A stretch of DNA of 64,000 nt from positions 1 to 64,000 of the forward strand of contig JAJEGW010000086.1 in NCBI GenBank assembly GCA_022819605.1, given 5' to 3'. How positions within the stretch are numbered: the first letter of the stretch is position 1; each line of letters begins with the position of its first letter. The stretch comes from Silicimonas sp. (lineage in GTDB: Bacteria; Pseudomonadota; Alphaproteobacteria; Rhodobacterales; Rhodobacteraceae). Positions 56,829 through 64,000 of the stretch are shown piece after piece. The position numbers and the translations under genes are program-made. The notes below the pieces were generated by a model. The model was given only the letters and a program-made list of their open reading frames with translations, searched no databases and was not told the DNA's origin.

Positions 56829-58173
56829 TGATCACGTCGAGGCGGAACGCCTCCATCGGATCGGACAGCGTCATGACATGATGGAGGCAGAACTCATGGA
56901 CCGGTCCCCTGTCGATCTCGGCCGGCGAAAACGGAAACGAGAAGGTCGGCTGCTCTTCCTCTGATGTCAGGGGGTGGTGCAGAAGGTAGGGATTCATGAG
57001 CTTGCCGATCTCGTTCGCGGTGCCCTGATCCGCAGCGGTTATGGTGCAGAGGATTCCGATCTCGGTCGGCGCGCCCGGCCTGGTTTCCAGCTCTCCAAGC
57101 GTGCTGTCGATGCCGACGAGCCGGAGGTCGCAGCTCCAGGCCTCCGGCGCGAGACCCATCCGATTCTCGACCTTCGCGGCGTGCCGGAGTTCGATGTCCC
57201 GAATCCACGCTCGTGCGCTTGCCACGTATCGCGGGTCGCGGATGGTGGCCATCAAGAGGGTCTGGAAGCCTGCCACGCGCGCGCCTTCCAGTTTCACTGT
57301 GTATCGGTCCGACGCAACCCAGCTGGATCCTTCCACGCGGACGCGCGCCTCGTCGAGCGCCTCGTAGGTTGCGTCGGTCACGTCGAGATGCCCGCCCGGC
57401 TCGTGAAGGATGAACGGATCCGAATTCTCGTACAGCATGTGCGCGAGGACGGTGTTCGGCGTTGCACGGGCGCCGTCCGCCAAGGGATGCACCGTGAATC
57501 CGGCCGTGTCGAACTCCACCATCAACACGCCGGCCTGGGGGTTCGTCGCGCAGAGGGCGCCGCACTCCGCGATCTTGGCGCCATGCCACGCGCCGCCTGC
57601 GTGATCGCCCCGCATGAGGGGAAGCGCGGCTATGGTGGCCGTGTCGGTCGTCCGGCCCGCGATGATGATTTCGGCCCCGGTCTCGATGGCCTGCTGGATC
57701 TGCTCGGCGCCTGCCAGGGCAACGATATGGGTGCAGTCCTCGATGGTCTTGCGATCCAGGTCCGGTGCTCCGCAAAGGGCCGAGATCTGACCTGAGGCGA
57801 AGCGCTGGCCGATCTCGCTCGGTTCCTGCTCGGACTTGAGCGTCGCGATCCTTGGCGTCCAGCCAAGCTCTTCCAGGCATTCTCGCGTGATGTCGACGAG
57901 CCAGTCGACCATCCCGTCCGTGCCGCAGGTGCCCGCGGTTCCGATGACGAGCGGGCACCCTGCGGCTCGCGCTGCCTCGATCAGCCCCATCCATTCAACC
58001 CTGGTCGAGCTCCGTGCGTATTTCGACACGCCGCAGCCGAGATAGGACGGCCCGCTGTCGGTCGAGCCGCCGTCGATGGCGATGAGATCGGGATTCATCC
58101 TGATTCCGCGTTCAAGCGCTGCCTTGTCGTAGTCGAGGCCGAGCGCCCCGGAGGGAACGAGAATGCGCGTCAT
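56821..58173 (-). CDS. AtuA-like (DUF1446) protein
   Basis: A 450-residue cytoplasmic protein related to the N-terminal part of AtuA from acyclic-terpene utilisation in Pseudomonas. Typical stretches are LIAIDGGSTDSGPSYLG, GTAGTCGTDGMVDW and IIIAGRTTDTATIAALP. The biochemical activity of the family is unknown to me. It is followed by overlapping DUF4387, and the tctA gene ends 189 bases upstream. No terpene genes (AtuC/F) are around, so the substrate is likely a transported carboxylate. Confidence 0.82.
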   Translation of the reverse strand: MTRILVPSGALGLDYDKAALERGIRMNPDLIAIDGGSTDSGPSYLGCGVSKYARSSTRVEWMGLIEAARAAGCPLVIGTAGTCGTDGMVDWLVDITRECLEELGWTPRIATLKSEQEPSEIGQRFASGQISALCGAPDLDRKTIEDCTHIVALAGAEQIQQAIETGAEIIIAGRTTDTATIAALPLMRGDHAGGAWHGAKIAECGALCATNPQAGVLMVEFDTAGFTVHPLADGARATPNTVLAHMLYENSDPFILHEPGGHLDVTDATYEALDEARVRVEGSSWVASDRYTVKLEGARVAGFQTLLMATIRDPRYVASARAWIRDIELRHAAKVENRMGLAPEAWSCDLRLVGIDSTLGELETRPGAPTEIGILCTITAADQGTANEIGKLMNPYLLHHPLTSEEEQPTFSFPFSPAEIDRGPVHEFCLHHVMTLSDPMEAFRLDVINA

Positions 58174-58362
58174 GGTTCGGCTCGCCAGCTCATTGGCCCT
58201 TGTTCACGAAAGCGTCGCATCTGCCGGGAGGCCAACGATTCGCAATCGGAGGGAGATCCGCATCCGGGAACAGGTCTGATGCCGGAACAGTCCAGATGTT
58301 TCATGACACTTCGGGCTCTTGCGTTGCCGCGAGGCGGCAGGGCAGTGCGATCCTGTCCGCGG

Positions 58363-59907
58363 TCAGTCACTGACTGCCTGGGGTTTCTTGATCACGCGGC
58401 GGAGGAAGATCGGCGCCACGAACCCTGCAACGGCAAGGACGAGAAGCGACGAGGGGATCGCGGAGTAGAATTCATACCCGTCCGACGGCGAATGCCAGCG
58501 GAAGCCGAACAGAAACCGCCAGTCGCCGTCCGAAAGTATCATCGCGCGGCGCAGCGCGTCCTCCATGTGATTGCCGAGAAGGATGCCGAGGATGATGGGC
58601 ACGGTCGGAACGTCCAGCTTGCGGAAGATCCAGCCGATGATGCCGAAGAATATCATCAGCAGGAGATCGAAATAGCTGCCCGAGAGCGAATAGATGCCAA
58701 CGAAGGAGATCATCATCACGCCCGGCAGCAAGACCCATGCAGGCACGCTCAGGATGTGGACGAACATCTTCACCATTGGCACGTTCATCGCCAAAAGGAC
58801 GAAGTTCGCGATCAGCAGCGAGGCGATCAGTCCCCACACGACGTCCGGCCGGTCGGTGAACAGGGTCGGTCCCGGCGTGATGTTTAGCGTCAGCAGCAGC
58901 GCAAGCAGGACGGCAGTCGTCCCGGAGCCGGGCACGCCGAGCGTCAGCATCGGCACCAGCGCGCCGCCGGCCGCGGCGTTGTTCCCCGCCTCGGGCGCCA
59001 TCACGCCCTTGGGTACGCCGGTGCCGAATCCACCCTTTTCGCCCTGCACGTTCTTCTCGCCCATGTAGGCCAGGAACGAACCGAGCGAGGCGCCGGCGCC
59101 GGGAAGCACGCCGGCGATGAAACCGATCACGCTGGAGCGCAGCATGGTGCCGATGCCCTTCGTCAGGTCGCGGACCGGCAGGGTCACCTTTCCGAGCTTG
59201 ACCCCGATGGATGACTCCCTGCCGTGACTCTCGATGAAGACAAAGACCTCGGCGACCGCAAAGAGCCCGACAATCGCGACCAGGAAGTCGACGCCGTCCA
59301 TCAGGTGCAGGTTCCCGCCGGTGAAGCGCGGCATCCCGGTCTGGTTGTCGAGCCCGATCATGGCGATGCCGAGCCCGATGCAGGAGGCGAGGGCGGCCTT
59401 GGCCTGGTTCTTGGAGGCGATGCCTCCCAAGGTCGAGAACGCCAGCAGGTAGAGTGCAAAATACTCCGACGGACCGAACTGGTAGGCAATGCGGGACAGG
59501 AGCGGCGCAAGCAGCATCAGGCCGATGGTTGCAAACAGCGCGCCGAAGAAGCTCGCAAAGCCGGACAGCACGAGAGCGTCGCCGGCACGCCCCGCCTTGG
59601 CCATCGGGTAGCCGTCAAGCGTCGTCATCAGCGCAGGCTCGTCGCCGGGGATGTTGAGAAGGATGGAACTTATCCTCCCGCCGTACATCGCGCCGTAATA
59701 GACGGCGGTCATCAGGACGAGGGCAGATGTTGCGTCGAGGCCGAGCGAAAATGCGAGCGGGATCAGGATGGCGACGCCGTTGGACGGGCCGAGGCCCGGA
59801 AGCGCGCCGATGATGGTTCCGAGAAAGCACCCCGCAACGGCGAGAAAGAGCGTGAACGGCGAAAGCGCGACGCTGAAGCCAAGGGCAAGGTTCGAGAGGA
59901 GTTCCAT
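58363..59907 (-). CDS. tctA: Tripartite tricarboxylate transporter large membrane subunit
   Basis: The 12-segment channel subunit of a TTT importer, 514 residues from the ATG at 59907, which overlaps the tctB stop by one base (TGATG). Family blocks GALPGLGPSNGVAILIPLAF, GGRISSILLNIPGDE and SFLAYMGEKNVQGEKGG are clear; the second repeat has GVLPGAGASLGSFLA. A longer in-frame start lies within tctB and is rejected. Confidence 0.93.
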   Translation of the reverse strand: MELLSNLALGFSVALSPFTLFLAVAGCFLGTIIGALPGLGPSNGVAILIPLAFSLGLDATSALVLMTAVYYGAMYGGRISSILLNIPGDEPALMTTLDGYPMAKAGRAGDALVLSGFASFFGALFATIGLMLLAPLLSRIAYQFGPSEYFALYLLAFSTLGGIASKNQAKAALASCIGLGIAMIGLDNQTGMPRFTGGNLHLMDGVDFLVAIVGLFAVAEVFVFIESHGRESSIGVKLGKVTLPVRDLTKGIGTMLRSSVIGFIAGVLPGAGASLGSFLAYMGEKNVQGEKGGFGTGVPKGVMAPEAGNNAAAGGALVPMLTLGVPGSGTTAVLLALLLTLNITPGPTLFTDRPDVVWGLIASLLIANFVLLAMNVPMVKMFVHILSVPAWVLLPGVMMISFVGIYSLSGSYFDLLLMIFFGIIGWIFRKLDVPTVPIILGILLGNHMEDALRRAMILSDGDWRFLFGFRWHSPSDGYEFYSAIPSSLLVLAVAGFVAPIFLRRVIKKPQAVSD

Positions 59908-60350
59908 CAGCCCAGCCACGCTTTGGGCAAGGGCTGGAGCCCGAGGCCGAGCGCGTACTTGAATATAATGAAGAGCCCGATCGACAGGCCAAGTCCGGTG
60001 ATTGCCGCGGGCAGCGGACGAGGGGAGATCTGGAAGCTCAGAATGGCTGCACAGATCGCCGTGGGTATCAGGAAGCCGAGCGGCTTCAGGGCATGGGCAT
60101 AGGCGACCATGACGAGAACGGCGATCACGATGTTGCCAAGCGTCATTCGGCCAGGCCACGCCGGGTCGTCATCGGGTCGGAAGACGAATATCAGCCCGCA
60201 GATCGTCGCGACCCCGGCCAGCATGAGCGGGAATGTCTTCGACCCTACGGGATCCGACATGAAGCTGGCCTGTATCTGGAAGGCGCCCGCCGTATAGGCG
60301 AGCGCCCCCAGTATCACGACCACTCCGAAGAGACGGTCGGAGAGTTTCAC
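59907..60350 (-). CDS. tctB: Tripartite tricarboxylate transporter small membrane subunit
   Basis: Small subunit with four membrane helices, 147 residues from a GTG at 60350 that overlaps the tctC stop (GTGA). Hydrophobic pattern and the GFLIPTAICAAILSF stretch fit TctB. Longer in-frame starts run into tctC and lack membrane character. Confidence 0.85.
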   Translation of the reverse strand: MKLSDRLFGVVVILGALAYTAGAFQIQASFMSDPVGSKTFPLMLAGVATICGLIFVFRPDDDPAWPGRMTLGNIVIAVLVMVAYAHALKPLGFLIPTAICAAILSFQISPRPLPAAITGLGLSIGLFIIFKYALGLGLQPLPKAWLG

Positions 60351-61312
60351 TGGATTACGCCGATCTCTTTCGAGAGTTCGACGGTATCGGCGATTACGCC
60401 GTCTACCCAGCTCTGGAAGTCGCCGCCGACCTTGGTGAAGGGGGCGAGACCGTTGGCAACCATGGCGTCTTGCCATGCCTGGCTGTCAGCCACTGCCTGG
60501 AGCCTGTCACCCCACGCCTCGAAGACTGCGTCCGAGATGCCCTTCGGAACGTAGAGGCCACGCCAGTTCACGGCGACGACATCGAAGCCCTGCTCCAGGG
60601 CCGTCGGGATGTCCTCGAAGCCCGGCACCCGCTCCTCGGTGAGGACGGCAAGCGCGCGCACCTCGCCCGACTGGAGGAAGCCGACGATTTCGGACATGTC
60701 GCCGGTCATGCCTTGGGTGAAGCCGCCGATCGTTTGGGTGATCGCGTCGCCACCGCCGTCAAGACCGATGTACTTGACCTTCGTGATGTCGGTGAACCCG
60801 GCTTCCTTCAGCACCATGAGCACCTTCAGGTGGTCGAAACCGCCTGCGGCCGAGCCGCCTCCGAACGCGACGGAACCGGGATCGGCCTTGATCGCGTCGA
60901 CCATGTCGCCAAGCGACATGAACGGGCTGTCGGCGGCCACGACGATCACGCCGGGGTCAGCGCCAATCGCGCCCACGAAGCGCACCTGGTCGGCGGTCAG
61001 GCCGGCATATGCGTTCTGAGCAAGGCGCGTAGCCGTGGCCTGGCTGGCCGCGACGATCAGGTTGTTGTCGTCGCCGCGTTCATTGACCACGTGGCTGTAG
61101 GCCAAGCCTCCGCCGCCGCCGGCCATGTTGGTGACCTGAACCGGCGAATCCACCTGCCCGATATCGTACAGGATCTTGCCGATCTGGCGACAGGTGAAGT
61201 CCCAGCCGCCGCCTGGGTTTGCCGGCGCGATGCACTCGGTCGCCGCCAACGCGGCCGAACCCGCAACTGACATAATTGCGCCCAATGCGAGCGCACGAAC
61301 TTTTGTTTGCAT
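60347..61312 (-). CDS. tctC: Tripartite tricarboxylate transporter binding protein
   Basis: Periplasmic receptor of the Bug/TctC family, 321 residues from the ATG at 61312, preceded by GGGAGAAAG. A signal peptide ends near AALA-AT, and the family start CIAPANPGGGWDFTCR follows. Ligands of this family are mostly di- and tricarboxylates bound through two carboxylate-contact loops (GGGGGLAYSH and FGGGSAAGGFDH). It is the first gene of the seven-gene operon. Confidence 0.92.
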   Translation of the reverse strand: MQTKVRALALGAIMSVAGSAALAATECIAPANPGGGWDFTCRQIGKILYDIGQVDSPVQVTNMAGGGGGLAYSHVVNERGDDNNLIVAASQATATRLAQNAYAGLTADQVRFVGAIGADPGVIVVAADSPFMSLGDMVDAIKADPGSVAFGGGSAAGGFDHLKVLMVLKEAGFTDITKVKYIGLDGGGDAITQTIGGFTQGMTGDMSEIVGFLQSGEVRALAVLTEERVPGFEDIPTALEQGFDVVAVNWRGLYVPKGISDAVFEAWGDRLQAVADSQAWQDAMVANGLAPFTKVGGDFQSWVDGVIADTVELSKEIGVIQ

Positions 61313-61337
61313 GTCTTTCTCCCTTGGACTGATTGAA

Positions 61338-61354
61338 TGCCGCTTGTTGCGGCA
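61338..61354. promoter_or_regulatory. Inverted repeat upstream of tctC
   Basis: TGCCGC-TTGTT-GCGGCA, a perfect 6-bp inverted repeat with five-base centre, 26 bases ahead of the tctC start codon. It overlaps the region where the operon promoter or leader should be and could be a repressor operator. No regulator gene lies next to it. Confidence 0.4.
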
Positions 61355-61816
61355 AGTCCGACGGCGACATAACGACGCCGAGCGAAGAATTTCAACCCCC
61401 ATGGTTCGGGTAGCTGGGCAATATTGTTTGGAGAGCCTCGCCATGGCTCCTGCAGGATTGCGTGAGAAAAAACCTGGCACGATCTCCTTGGAACGTCGGT
61501 GCTTCAGGGAGCTCGGGCCCGGCGTTCAGGGCCACTACGCAATCCCTGCGCCGTTCAAGGCCCGGGAGGGGGAACGCGTGATCCGGACTTCCCAAAGCCC
61601 TCCGCGGATCGGGCCGTCCAGCTTGGCGCGCAACTGAAGGCGACCGGCGGACAGGCTCGGCGGCGATCCGTCAAGGGCGCGGCGGAGCGTTCGCCGCTAT
61701 CCTTGCCATCGACGTGCGCCTGGCGTTCGGTCAGGTCAGGGTCGCTGGCAGGTCGAACGGCCACCTGCCGATGTCGGCGCCGCCGCACCAGATCGCGAGG
61801 TATCGTCCTGCCGCAC
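61355..61816. other. Intergenic region upstream of the tct operon
   Basis: Together with the repeat and leader this makes about 500 bases without a recognised gene between tctC and the secreted protein gene, both on the minus strand. It should contain the tct operon promoter; no clear -35/-10 pair stands out. Confidence 0.4.
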
Positions 61817-62689
61817 TCATTCGGTCCACATGGGCCATTCCCCGAGCGGCACAGCCCTCTGGAATTCTACCATGCCCTCCGCCCTTGCCCTGTCCACCAG
61901 TTCGACATGCGCGTTACTGACGATGAAGAAAGAGATTTCCGAATGCAGGCAACCGGAGGGGCAATCCCCCCACGCCTTGCGCATCATTACGAACCAGCGG
62001 CCGGATGCGCTTGTTGCCGCGATGTCCGGTCCATCACCCAGGTATGCGTCGAACTCGGCACTGACGACACCTTCGATGGCCAAGTATGCCTGCCGTGCCG
62101 CAAGCAGGTTTGCATGTTCGCTGAAGTGCAAAATTACGGAAGCGAACAACGGCATCGATTCCCACGTGTGCAGGCCCAGCCTGGAATTCAGCTCATCGAA
62201 TTCCCGGAATCCGGTCAGGGGCATATCGCCGGCACCGTTCCAACGCTGGGCAATGGCATCGAGAAGCGCGCCTTCCACCGTGAGGAGCAGCGTTGCTGGC
62301 CTGAACCGCGACCGTGCCGCGACCTCAGCCATTTCCGGGTAGCGACTTCGGATGTGCATCAGCACCTGGTCGATCTCGACGGCAAGCTCACCAAGCCGCT
62401 GTTCGTTCACGAGCAGTTCATCGGTCTCTCCGAGATGAACGCGGCGTGCAAGAATTTGCGCATCCGAGGAGGCTTGGCCTGGGATGGCGGCCAGTGCTTC
62501 AACTGTCGGGACTGGAGCTGCTTCAGCGGCATTCGCGACCGGAATGATGGCTGGCAAGGCAACAAGCAACAATGAGAGGGCGGGAAGGAAAAGATGCGGC
62601 AACGAGGCCAATGTGCGAATGCCATGCTGAAATCGACAAGGTGGTTCAGGCAAATCAAGCTCGGATACGCATTTGCGGTTCAATTGCAC
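61817..62689 (-). CDS. Secreted protein of unknown function
   Basis: A 290-residue frame with a hydrophobic export segment (about residues 27-52, LPALSLLLVALPAIIPVANA, cleavage near ANA-AE). The mature part is mainly helical and ends with an unusual block KAWGDCPSGCLHSEISFF, where the two cysteines may form a disulfide or bind a metal; similar WGDCP-x-GC blocks occur in other uncharacterised proteins as far as I recall. The start (GTG at 62689) is uncertain and lacks a clear ribosome site; starts nearer the hydrophobic segment are possible. I do not recognise a family. Confidence 0.5.
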   Translation of the reverse strand: MQLNRKCVSELDLPEPPCRFQHGIRTLASLPHLFLPALSLLLVALPAIIPVANAAEAAPVPTVEALAAIPGQASSDAQILARRVHLGETDELLVNEQRLGELAVEIDQVLMHIRSRYPEMAEVAARSRFRPATLLLTVEGALLDAIAQRWNGAGDMPLTGFREFDELNSRLGLHTWESMPLFASVILHFSEHANLLAARQAYLAIEGVVSAEFDAYLGDGPDIAATSASGRWFVMMRKAWGDCPSGCLHSEISFFIVSNAHVELVDRARAEGMVEFQRAVPLGEWPMWTE

Positions 62690-63080
62690 GCGGTTCTTGC
62701 TCCTTTGTCAATTTGCTGAGATGCCGACCACCTTGTACGAAGTTCGGCACGAAGAAGCCAGAAGGGGACCGTACTGTCCACGCATCCTATCGGCATGCAG
62801 TGCCGCACTCGCGGCCCCGGCATGCGCCCAATGGGCGGCGCTGAAAAAGTGCACGCGCCCGCTGCAAGTGCCCTGAAAGATGTTGACGTCGAACATGGGT
62901 CCGGGGCACGTCCGGCACCGGTCCGAGTTCAATGCCTTCGTTCACATCCTGTTGCACATCGAGCTTGCGTGTCGGCGCATCAAAGGGTCGACTTGGGCAA
63001 AATCGGCATTCCCGGCGTCATTCGATGCACGGAATTCGCAACGTGACCTTGTCTTGAGTTCGGGTTAAGCTGCGTCCGTC
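62690..63080. other. Divergent intergenic region before the desaturase
   Basis: 391 bases between a minus-strand gene and the plus-strand desaturase. Short frames occur but none is convincing. No strong promoter or hairpin is recognised. Confidence 0.4.
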
Positions 63081-63992
63081 ATGGATCACAAGGCTTTCGT
63101 CAACTCGGTGCCTGGCCCCGTCCTGGCAGACCTGAGCAAGACCGAAGACGCTGCCGGCTTGCGGCATCTTGCTTTGCATTTGGGCCTGATCCTAGCCTTG
63201 GGACTGTATGTCGCCGTCGGCGCGCCCCTCTGGTGGCTGGCCATCGTGCCACTTGGCATCGCCATTTGCTTTCTCTTCACGTTGCAGCACGAAGCGACGC
63301 ACAAGACGCCATTTGAAACGCACTGGTTGAATGAGTGGGTCGGACGATTGGTCGGGCTGCCAATCCTGCAGCCGTTCGAATGGTTCCGTTACTTTCATCT
63401 GGCGCACCACAAGTACACCAACGATCCCGCGCGTGATCCCGAGCTGATTGCAGGCGCCAAGCCCGAAACATGGGCGTCTTACGTGACTCATGTTTCCGGC
63501 CTCCCTTTTTGGTTGGCGATGGCACGGCAAGTCCTGTCCAACGCTGCGGGGGCAAACCCTGGCGCCTTCGTGCCCGAGCGCGCCCGGCGCAGAATTGAGC
63601 GCGAAGCTCGATGGATGCTGCTGGCCTATGCTCTTGCTGCGGTCAGCATGCTGTATTCGCCAATGCTCTTTTGGGTCTGGATACTTCCGTGCCTTCTGGG
63701 CCAGCCCTTTCTGCGGCTTTACCTTCTGGCGGAGCACGGGCGATGCGCCTTTGTCGCGGACATGTTCCGGAACACGCGCACGACCTACACCAACCGCCTG
63801 GTGCGGTTTCTGACCTGGAACATGCCCTATCATGTCGAGCATCACACGCTGCCGCAGGTGCCGTTTCACAAATTGCCCGAGTTGCATGATCACATGCAGG
63901 GCCGGCACCAGGTCACCTCTGACGGTTACGCTGCCTTCACGCGCGACTATGTGACGTCAATGCATGGCCGCAATCAGACCGATCGGAGATAA
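63081..63992 (+). CDS. Membrane fatty acid desaturase
   Basis: Di-iron integral membrane desaturase/hydroxylase of 303 residues. The three histidine boxes are HEATH (70-74), HLAHH (106-110) and HVEHH (251-255), with two pairs of membrane helices before and between them. This size and box spacing fit fatty acid desaturases or beta-carotene-hydroxylase-like enzymes; the substrate is not fixed by sequence. The gene is complete, ending eight bases before the window edge. Confidence 0.88.
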   Translation: MDHKAFVNSVPGPVLADLSKTEDAAGLRHLALHLGLILALGLYVAVGAPLWWLAIVPLGIAICFLFTLQHEATHKTPFETHWLNEWVGRLVGLPILQPFEWFRYFHLAHHKYTNDPARDPELIAGAKPETWASYVTHVSGLPFWLAMARQVLSNAAGANPGAFVPERARRRIEREARWMLLAYALAAVSMLYSPMLFWVWILPCLLGQPFLRLYLLAEHGRCAFVADMFRNTRTTYTNRLVRFLTWNMPYHVEHHTLPQVPFHKLPELHDHMQGRHQVTSDGYAAFTRDYVTSMHGRNQTDRR

Positions 63993-64000
63993 GTCAAGGG

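Overview
The window is chromosomal DNA from a GC-rich alphaproteobacterium, most likely of the Rhodobacterales (roseobacter) group. The reasons are the linkage nnr/glnB/glnA, the run cysK - MscS channel with large periplasmic N-terminus - alanyl-tRNA editing protein, the alphaproteobacterial form of a LexA box (GTTC-N7-GTTC), and a dominance of ABC and tripartite transporters feeding CoA-dependent catabolism. Assignments are read from the sequence only; no database search was possible.

Layout. 0-10 kb: housekeeping genes, with a Do-family protease (htrA), glutamine synthetase with its PII regulator (glnA, glnB), NAD(P)HX repair (nnr), cysteine synthase (cysK), a MscS-type channel and an AlaX editing protein. 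10.4-15.3 kb: accessory stretch with tRNA-Ser(GGA), a VapBC toxin-antitoxin pair with a probable operator, a HEAT-repeat protein, an AbrB-type membrane protein, and a small protein with two topoisomerase-tail-like repeats under a promoter that carries a LexA box. 15.4-27.9 kb: a complete glycogen cluster glgP-glgB-glgC-glgA-glgX-(malQ remnant)-pgm, bracketed by two direct copies of a ~138-bp repeat and preceded by a mannitol dehydrogenase remnant. 28-34.7 kb: a branched-chain-amino-acid-type ABC transporter (livHMGF, livK-like) with an acyl-CoA synthetase embedded in the operon. 35-42.7 kb: a CUT2 (ribose-type) sugar ABC system with two permeases, an unusual regulator that fuses a winged helix to a solute-binding-protein domain, and a divergent short-chain dehydrogenase. 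43.3-47.2 kb: AidB-type acyl-CoA dehydrogenase, thiolase, STAS protein. 47.4-50.5 kb: hpnD, hpnE and hpnC, which make squalene from farnesyl diphosphate. 51-54.5 kb: a second AbrB-type membrane protein, 6-phosphogluconate dehydrogenase, a second short-chain dehydrogenase. 54.5-61.3 kb: a tight seven-gene operon tctC-tctB-tctA-atuA-like-DUF4387-CaiB/BaiF-citryl-CoA-lyase-like. The right end has a secreted protein of unknown function and a membrane fatty acid desaturase.

How the genes work together. The glg genes form a closed loop of glucose-1-phosphate storage and release. The liv operon couples uptake of an organic acid to its CoA activation. The CUT2 operon appears to sense its sugar in the cytoplasm through a binding-protein-like domain. 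The tct operon reads as a full route for an unidentified di- or tricarboxylate: capture and import (TctCBA), an unknown step (AtuA-like plus DUF4387), CoA transfer (CaiB/BaiF), and cleavage of a citryl-CoA-like ester. The last two systems, and the SOS-box-controlled small protein, are the best candidates for undescribed biology here.
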